Assembly: GCA_000827205.1 (NCBI GenBank)
Contig: KN832555.1
Coordinates: forward strand, 1,886,472-1,950,471
Reading direction: 5' to 3'
DNA length: 64,000 bases
DNA from: Plicaturopsis crispa FD-325 SS-3
Taxonomy: Eukaryota > Basidiomycota > Agaricomycetes > Amylocorticiales > Amylocorticiaceae
Part shown: piece after piece, positions 57,159-64,000 of the stretch
How the letters are laid out: each line of letters begins with the position of its first letter
How positions within the stretch are numbered: position 1 is the first letter of the stretch
The notes under the pieces: model-generated
Told to the model about the DNA's origin: nothing
Databases searched by the model: none
The model's input: the letters and a program-made list of their open reading frames with translations, nothing else
Translations under genes and position numbers: made by a program

Positions 57159-58138
57159 ATGAGCACCAAGCCCATCGACAATATCGTCGCCGGGGATGGT
57201 CGCGTTGTGCTGCGTGCCCATGGTCCCACCGCAGCCTTCACCGAACTTTCTTACACCTACCCGTTGAAGCTGCTGTCCCCGCGCAGCGTCCAAGATCGTA
57301 TCGCGGTCCTTTACGCCTTGACGTATGGCGGAGGCTTGGTCGGCGGAGACCGCGTCAATCTGTCCATCAATGTCGGCGCAGACACTGTATTGGTGTCGTT
57401 AACGCAGGTACGTGCATGCTTAGCCGACAATGTGCTCGGTACTAACAGAGAGTTGAGCAGGGTTCCACCAAAGTGTTCAAGAAAAGACCTGGGGGCAGAC
57501 GGGCTGCTGCTCGATCCAAGCTCCCGAGCGCCCAACAGGATATTACGGCCCAAACTATGGATGTCACCCTTGCTGCTCAGAGCGCGCTCTTTCTCCTGCC
57601 AGATCCCGTAACCTGCTTCCGGGCGGCGTCGTACACCCAGAAGCAGGTCTTTCGTCTCTCCAGCGGCGCCTCGATCGTCCTCCTCGACTGGATCACCTCG
57701 GGACGCAAGTCGCTCGGCGAGGATTGGGTGTTCTCCAGATATTATAGTCTGAACGAGGTCTGGCTGGACGGAAAACGCATCGCGCGAGACGTGCTTCTCC
57801 TCGAGGAGCCGGACGCGGGCGGCGTGCCTCCGCTTCCACCCAGAACTCTTGCGGACACACTCGCGCCGTACGCCTGCTATGCCACCGTCATTCTCCACGG
57901 ACCGCTTGTCCAGGACGTCATTCGCAGCTTAGCTGCGTCGTATGAGCGGATATCGGTGTTTAGGCAGGGCGGCCCGCCCGATCTTGTGTGGTCCCTCAGT
58001 CCACTTGCTGGAGATGTCGGGCATGTTGTAAGGGTCGCTGCTACGGAAACCGAGTATGTGAAAAACTGGCTGGCGAGCGCACTCCGTGGCTTGGAAAAGG
58101 TGGTCGGCGTGGACGTATATCGCACTGCGTTCTCGTGA
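57159..58138 (+). CDS. ureD: urease accessory protein UreD
   Basis: Urease maturation factor of 308 residues, exons 57159-57407 and 57461-58138. UreD works with UreF and UreG to carbamylate and load nickel into the urease active site, in the cytosol. The start MSTKPIDNIVAGDGRVVLRA leads to TELSYTYPLKLLSP and the family block VLYALTYGGGLVGGDRVNLS. Further segments are TVLVSLTQGSTKVFKKRPGG, LFLLPDPVTCFRAASYTQKQ, SIVLLDWITSGRKSLGEDWV and FSRYYSLNEVWLDGKRIARD. The protein ends VYRTAFS. ATG 57159 follows several ATGs in other frames and is the one that gives the family N terminus. Urease itself and UreF/UreG are not in this window, as usual for fungi, where these genes are dispersed. Confidence 0.94.
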
Positions 58139-58743
58139 GAGCTTTTCTATCGCGATGCCAATTCACATAGGTGCGTTCAAGCCAATTGTTTCAACCGCCT
58201 CGATCGCATCGGCTCACAATACATTGACGTAGGGACAAACCCTTAGACGGCGTCTGCCTCTGCCACAATGACATCCACTGATGTTCTTCGGAGATAACAA
58301 TGTCAGTGGCCTTTTCCGTGAATGAAACGCCGCCTCTTACTTGTAGCGACATAGGAACGTCAATGTTCGGTCCGGGATTTCTGCTCGCCCCTTGCATTCC
58401 ACTGCAGTTCAACTGAACTGCGACGTGCAGCGCTTAGCTGGCAATTTATCCCACACCGGCCCACCAAGAAGGACCGTATACCCCAAGACAGCGATAACGC
58501 AATGTCGCTTCAAGGTTTGCACAACGGGCACCCGCTTTTTGGAGGGCATTGCGGAAAGTAGACACTTCACTAGGGCACTTTGTTAAGTAGCCTGATGAGC
58601 ATTCGAGCAACACTTGCGCGACCTTACGGACTACAGTGCGCGCGGCAATCTTATGGGTTAGGCCATTGATAAAACATGACAATTTTGACAACAACATTGA
58701 GCAACTACAACATTTTTTAGCCCACAAGGTCCCAGGGTGAGTC
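58139..58743. other. convergent 3' intergenic region
   Basis: It lies between the stops of UreD and the acid phosphatase. Open frames here (for example 58446-58727 on the minus strand) show no domain. No gene is supported. Confidence 0.4.
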
Positions 58744-60858
58744 TCAAGCCGTCGAGTTCCTCAAGGAAGGGGGATACCTCCCATCCACAATATTGTCCGG
58801 ATCCGGGACCGTGTAATTGGCCTGGCAGTCGAAGGCGTAGTCGACTTCGCTGATGCGTTCCTGGATGCCGCTGATAAAGGCAGGGAGCTCGCAGAGACCG
58901 TCGTCGTTGGCTTTGCACCCTTTGATGCCAGTAAGAGGTACGACACCGTCGTTCAGGATCCACCGAATATGCGTCGGCTCGTCTGATGCTGGGCAAGAGA
59001 GGACCTGACCAACAAGCCGAGAGCCGAAGGGAGCGATTTGGTTCACAAAGTACGTCTGCGACGATATATTCGCATCAGTTGAGTGTGCGGCAGATTGCAT
59101 ATGAAATGGCCTTTACCTGGTTTTTAGGAATATGGTCGGTGGGAAGAGGCCCATTTCCAATGAAGCTAGTGAAGTTCATCGCAACAATAACTTTGCAGTG
59201 GGCAGTGGTCAACATACATCAAGCCCCGCGAAATGGATAATACTCACTGGCGGAAATAATCGTGTCGTGGGTAGCATCCACGAAGATAGGCTGATCCAAC
59301 GGGAACGTCACGTTGCTCCCAACAATCGTGCTATTCAAGGTAGTGTTGAAGTCGGTGATACGGGTCTTCGTCAAGCGGGAGATGAGCTCCTGCACGTAGC
59401 CGATGCCCTGTGCCGCGCTGGTGGGGTTTCCCGGACCAAAACCGTACCAGAACTCGAGATCTATGGTCACCAATGAGCAAGACAACCACAAGAAACGCAG
59501 TTTCCGACATACCGTTGGCATATTCGAAGCCTTTCCATTCCTCCTCTGTGAATAAATCACAGAATGCGGAATATCCGAGAGCAACCGTCTGTCAAGTAAG
59601 ACATATATAAGAAAAATGAACAGCATTTTGGCAGAACTACCGACTTCGTAAGGGCACAGCTCCTGCATGGCGAACACCGTCGTAGTGTTGAGCTCGATGC
59701 CCTTGATATGAGCAGACAAGCGTTTGACGGCAGGAGCCAAGTAGATCTCGATCCATTTGTTAGCCGCAACAGAGCCGATTTCGCTGACATTGGTGTTTGC
59801 ATTGTAGCAGGTATTCCACGGCGCGAGTGTGTTGTTGAATCCGTCCTCCTCTATGGATATTAGTTGATGGTAGTCAGTTGTGAAAGTCTGGACATCGAAG
59901 AATCCGGCGGCAAAGTTCAGCGCAGATGCGACCATACGAGCTACGAAATCATGAATGTTCAGTAAGCTCGACATGTTCACACAGATGTCATTCCCACCTT
60001 CAGATGTCGTCCTGAAAACAGGCAGGTCCTTGAAGCCGTTGAGCAAGTGACCATACTGCATACGGAAACCGACTCCGAGATTGAATCTTGGATACACATT
60101 CTATTTAGTTTCAAGTCCGTGCAAGATGAATCCTGCAAACTCACAGCTGCTGACGACCGTACGGCGTCAAGATTTCAGCACCCAACTTGTAAGTCCAAGT
60201 GTTGAGGAATGACAACGGGCCCGTTGCGCTGAATCCGTTGCCTTTGGCCGCCTCTTGAAAGACACCTCCCAGGTTCGCAGGATAACCGCCGGAAGTGGGA
60301 TATCTGGCACCGTGTCGGTGCAGAAGATGTGCCTGAGTCAGCTCGCAGCCGTCCGGGACCTGTGGCGATGTCTTGGGTAGACCGAACGCCTTTGACTCGA
60401 TGGAAACAAAGGGCGCGAGATTCCCCCAGTGCGCCATAATGTCAAATCCAGAGACGTGGTCCGACGTATTTGCTTCTACCAACGGGAATGTGTTGGAACT
60501 CTTAGCATAAACGGGAGCAGTGGCGATTGCTTCCGGCTGGTCTCCAGCTAGTGGGCCAGTACGCGTCAGTATAACGCGTTCCCAGGTCACTTCGACTTTA
60601 CGCACTTGGGGTGGGTCCGGCAAATCCGACTACTCGAATTTATCAGACAAATCCAACGCGTATAAGAATATGCGGCAAACCTTGGCTTGCGACCGGGAAA
60701 TTAGGGTCGTTTGCAGTCGCAGTCGCGTTGGCAGGCGGGAATATGGCTGTGGAGGTAGAGCCCGCGTAGGAAGACGTGGAACCATTTTCTGCACGTCGAA
60801 ATCCTGCAGACGCGACCGTGAACGGCAAGGCGGCTAGCAGTGCGGAAGCAACCAGCAT
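58744..60858 (-). CDS. secreted histidine acid phosphatase (phytase-like)
   Basis: Extracellular phosphomonoesterase of the histidine acid phosphatase family, probably releasing phosphate from phytate or other esters. ATG 60858 encodes a signal peptide (MLVASALLAALPFTVASAG). A Ser/Thr/Ala-rich stretch with NGS and NAT sites follows, and spliced exons then give VVGFAGPTPTGDQPEAIA. The catalytic RHGxRxP motif is seen in AHLLHRHGARYPTSGG. Later segments are WIEIYLAPAVKRLSAHIKGI, FWYGFGPGNPTSAAQGIGYV and IFVDATHDTIISA, whose HD fits acid phosphatase/phytase rather than the HAE of MINPP enzymes. The C-terminal part has PFGSRLVGQVLSCP, WILNDGVVPL and Cys pairs (GCKANDDGLCELP) typical of secreted folding, ending LRNSTA. 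About nine introns are present. A good TATA box precedes the gene. Confidence 0.92.
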
Positions 60859-60916
60859 TTTGGAGGAGAAATCTAGGGGGAGGAGCGTAAAGCATCTCGA
60901 AAGCGAAGAACAGTCG

Positions 60917-60924
60917 TATTTATA
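60917..60924 (-). promoter_or_regulatory. TATA box of the acid phosphatase gene
   Basis: Read on the minus strand this is TATAAATA, 59 bases before the start codon at 60858. Position and sequence fit a core promoter element of a strongly regulated secreted enzyme. No phosphate-response element was looked for beyond this. Confidence 0.6.
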
Positions 60925-61524
60925 TGCCGTTCACGGCGCTACCCGACGCGCCAGATGCCAACGTGCGTCTATGGCACGATTGGCCTGCATCGAGTCGGCG
61001 GCCCCATCATGTGGCCCTAGGGCCCTATGCCCCATTAAATGCTATGCAAGAGCGGAACCGCCGTTGATCGTGTCTCGTTGATGCCGATGAAAGAAGGTCT
61101 GTGCTCGCGAATACCTTGATGAAGATCAACCGACAGACCCAGCTGGAGAAATGGCGCACTCAATCAGTACATAGTGAAACGTTGTGGACGAGGAGAGAAT
61201 CGCCACCAAAGACACAGCGGTAAGTACCAACCTTTGAATCAGCACAACTAGTATTGAATCTGTTACAGCCGTGTTGACACTGTTGTAGAGCGTGGAGAAC
61301 GTGCGCGGCAGAGTGGAACACGGCCCCTTAGACTAGACCCGCGCAGTCGACCACGCGCGCACACGGCTTGTCTTCAGCCTCCATCATCTCCTCTATCGTG
61401 TACGCGAACCTGAAGACCTATTTATCTGCGGTGCAAACGTGCTACACAAAACACCGACTTTTATTGACGCGTTAAATAATCCGAATCGGCGACGGGCCAG
61501 AGTCTTACACTGCGGACATGCATG

Positions 61525-61541
61525 GCATACGCATCGTATGC
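61525..61541. repeat. short inverted repeat (7-bp arms, 3-base loop)
   Basis: GCATACG and CGTATGC flank CAT, giving a perfect small hairpin or a dyad binding site. No gene context explains it. Confidence 0.5.
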
Positions 61542-61690
61542 GTTCAGAGTCAGCGCAGTCAAACTACCAGGCACTGGCAAGCGCGGGCAAGTCGATCGGC
61601 ACTTCCACGGATGGTCTGAGTCCACGTCGTCCCAACGATGACGATATTGCTCTGTACCAGCAGGCTTACACGAGTAAGTAACAGCCATCG

Positions 61691-61735
61691 ACTCGGAATG
61701 CTCTCGGACACACTCGGAATGCTCTCGGACACACT
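61691..61735. repeat. 21-bp perfect tandem duplication
   Basis: ACTCGGAATGCTCTCGGACAC-type 21-base units run head to tail at 61691-61711 and 61712-61732, followed by three matching bases. They are identical, so the duplication is recent. It lies in intergenic DNA. Confidence 0.85.
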
Positions 61736-62594
61736 TTGGGCATCGATGTGAGCAAACACATCATACTTACTCCCCCTTGTGCCCATAACTGACCCAGCTC
61801 TACGGAGGTCACCAAAGTCTCAAGTTTGTGGGCGGACATTTCAGGCCTCACCTTCCGCTACAATCAGGGCGACGTCAACGGTTCACTAAATGAACTATGG
61901 TCCGCCCGCACGATATCCAACACCGCTCGAGCCTAAGACGCGACAGGTTTCCGAATTCTTATCCTCCATAGTCCTTCATGGGCAGCTGAGATGCACATCT
62001 GCTAGAAAGCGTCGCAGCGCTCTAGCAGGCGGTGGCTCAATATGTTCTTGTGTTATGCTCAAATTCACTTTGTACCCACCGAACGACATATCCTGCAACC
62101 GCGCAACCACTATTTGACATGGATTTTCAATGTCGGGATTAAGCCGCAACACCTTGTCCCAACTACCACTGGTAAATTTCCGTCCAACTCCCGAGTCGTT
62201 TGCATCTGCCCTCATTCAGCGTTTGCTGCATCGCAATGCAATGACTCTTGCGCCGCAAACGCGTTGGCAGTGACTTTATGTCATGCATATGGATCTACAG
62301 CTTTGTTGACAGTTGCGGCCCTTGATGCTCCTGGCACTGCTGAGCACTGACGATGTCCTGCTCTGGAGTTCTCGTGATAACTTTAGCTTCTATTTGTTCC
62401 GGCGCGATCCCGACTAAAACACTCAGCCTTCAGGAAGCACTCGACCTCGATAAGCAACTCGCGAACATGCAGGCGAGATAGCGATTTTGGTGAGTCTTAT
62501 GCGTATAAAACGAATATGACTAGTTACAAGAAGAACGTACAGATTCACAGGAACCCCCCACAAAAGATCTTGATCTTGCGAGCATCTGCATAAC

Positions 62595-64000
62595 ATGTCT
62601 ATCGAATCCAATGATGGGAAGACGAAGGAGCGGGACTTGTCCGTCACGGTCAGTCCTACGGCTGGGCTTGGTGACAATGCCTATCGCCCGGACGTAGATG
62701 TCTCCGGCGTCGATGAGCGGAAACTCTTACGCAAAATCGACATACATGTCATCCCATGGCTCGCCTTGTTGTATCTACTCAACTTCTTGGACAGAGGCAG
62801 TATCGGAAATGCGAAGGTGAGCGATCACAATACGTCACGATGAAGCTATGACTTCTGCATTCTGCTTACCGCCTGCTTCGCTCTACAGCTATACGGAATG
62901 GAAACATACCTGCATATCACAGACAAGCAGTACTTGATTGCATTGACCATCTTTTTCTTCCCATATTCTCTATTTGAGGTATGTTTACTCTTGTCAGATT
63001 GAAAGCCTTGTGATACTGAAGATGACTAGCCGGCAAGTAATGTCGTATTGAAGAGAATTCGGCCAGGAATATGGCTTTCCACTATGATGCTACTGTGGGG
63101 GATTGTCATGGTACTTTCAAGAGAAGACCGTTTACTTTCAGCTTACTCATGTCATGATCTTCGTAGACATTGCACGGCGTCGCTGAAAATTATAGCGGCT
63201 TGATAGGTAAACTCGCTGCCTCTCCCGATATGCTCTCAGAAAGATTGACCGACTTCATATATAGCTCTGCGCTTTTTCCTGGGCCTCGCAGAGTCAGGTA
63301 ATTGATCCACTTCGTCAGTGCTCAAATGTGCCTTCATCTTATATTTGTCACGAAATATAGGGCTGTATCCTGGCATTGTGTTCTATATATCCTGGTAGGT
63401 GGTTCGCATGCGAATCGAAGGAGTCCGTGCTAACAATGCCGCTCGTCATTGTCAGCTGGTATCGACGGTCGGAGGTGAATAATTTTCGCCGCCATGGCAC
63501 CACTGAAGAAGGCTGAAAGAAATTTCTGGTCAGCTCGGAACCCGAGTTGCTTTGTTCTTTTCTTCGGCTTCACTGGCTGGTGCATTTAGTAAGTTTTGCT
63601 CCATCGCCTTGTTGGGGACAACTCAACGACACTCCTTATAGGTGGCCTACTTGCCGCTGGCATCCAGAATATGCATGGCATAGGCGGAAAGCCTGGATGG
63701 GCCTGGATATTCATCCTCGAGGGCTTGTTCACCGTCCTTGCGGCCTGTGTGTCGTATTTTGTGATCGCAGATTTTCCGATTGAAGCCAAATTTCTATCGG
63801 AGGCAGAACGTGCGTTTGTTTTGTTGGTACTGAACTTCGAGTGCCACTAACGCGGGTGCACATATGAAGGCGTGTTTGTCATCAGACGCCTTCAGGATGA
63901 TTTGCAGTATAGCGCAGCCGGAGAGAAGTTCAAATTTGAATACGTATGGCAAAGTCTTGCGGACTGGAAGACATGGATTGCTAGTAAGAACGATCGTCTC
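62595..64000 (+). CDS. MFS anion:cation symporter, allantoate-permease (Dal5) type, partial
   Basis: The 5' part of a transporter cut by the right edge. ATG 62595 opens a cytosolic N terminus (MSIESNDGKTKERDLSVTVS) and helix 1 follows in LRKIDIHVIPWLALLYLLNF, ending LDRGSIGNAK, the hallmark of the Dal5/Tna1 allantoate-permease group. Spliced exons give MVTLHGVAENYSGLIALRF-like sequence, FFLGLAESGLYPGIVFYIS, WYRRSE, RVALFFSSASLAGAF, GGKPGWAWIFILEGLFTVLA, DFPIEAKFLSEAERAFV and KFKFEYVWQSLADWKTWIAS. These match helices 1-7 of the family. Exon 1 is 62595-62817 and at least eight introns follow. Substrates in the family include allantoate, nicotinate, biotin precursors and peptides; none can be chosen here. 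No break was seen within the visible part. Confidence 0.88.

Larger units (their letters stand above)
60859..62594. other. gene-free stretch before the last transporter
   Basis: About 1.7 kb holding the acid phosphatase promoter, a 21-bp tandem duplication, a small hairpin, and some exon-like open frames on the plus strand (62130-62273 and 62353-62481) that I could not join into a gene. It may contain a decayed or unrecognised gene. Confidence 0.4.

Noticed and set aside
1-64000. Search for transposons, LTR or other virus-like elements and CRISPR arrays
   Set aside because: No reverse-transcriptase, integrase, transposase or capsid motifs, no paired long terminal repeats, and no spaced repeat arrays were seen.

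Overview
The window is eukaryotic nuclear DNA from a filamentous basidiomycete, most likely an Agaricomycete of the polypore type. Almost every gene is broken by short introns of about 45-65 bases with GT...AG ends. Genes lie on both strands with intergenic gaps of 30-600 bases. Several families seen here (DUF6534 membrane proteins, GPCR-like 7TM proteins in tandem, fungal LCCL membrane proteins) are typical of mushroom-forming fungi. I found 30 protein-coding genes. I saw no convincing tRNA or rRNA gene, no CRISPR array and no transposon or virus-like element. Gene models were built by eye from reading-frame continuity across GT/AG splices, so outer limits are better supported than every inner junction.

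Layout. 0.3-5.4 kb: low-molecular-weight protein tyrosine phosphatase (-), thioredoxin-fold SH3BGR-like protein (+), short-chain dehydrogenase (-), seipin (-). 5.5-11.1 kb: an intronless conserved protein of unknown function, a tandem pair of calycin-like proteins with identical exon sizes, and a multi-pass LCCL-domain protein (all +). 11.7-20.5 kb: sugar transporter (-), a 92-residue Mim2 homologue (+), PPR protein (-), U-box cyclophilin PPIL2/Cyp8 (+), ESCRT-III Vps20 (-). 20.9-27.7 kb: three tandem GPCR-like 7TM genes (-). 29-34 kb: Ptc6-like PP2C phosphatase (+), bacterial-type gamma-glutamyltransferase (-), prefoldin subunit 6 (+). 35-41 kb: DUF6534 membrane protein (+), mitochondrial ribosomal protein uS17m (-), drug/polyamine-type MFS transporter (-). 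42-57 kb: WRAP73-like WD protein (+), Sec39 (-), NIP7 (-), NRDE2 (+), Byr4-like cytokinesis regulator (+). 57-64 kb: urease accessory protein UreD (+), secreted histidine acid phosphatase (-), and an allantoate-permease-type MFS transporter (+) cut by the right edge.

Most genes are housekeeping and share no single pathway. Recurrent themes are divergent pairs on short shared promoters (121-294 bp between start codons) and genes for mitochondrial biogenesis (Mim2, PPR, uS17m, probably Ptc6), secretory and membrane traffic (seipin, Vps20, Sec39), and RNA metabolism (Cyp8, NIP7, NRDE2). The accessory, more lineage-specific parts are the calycin pair with the LCCL gene, the 7TM array, the DUF6534 gene and the nutrient-acquisition genes at the right end (UreD, acid phosphatase, permease). 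Longer gene-free stretches flank the 7TM array and lie before the last transporter.
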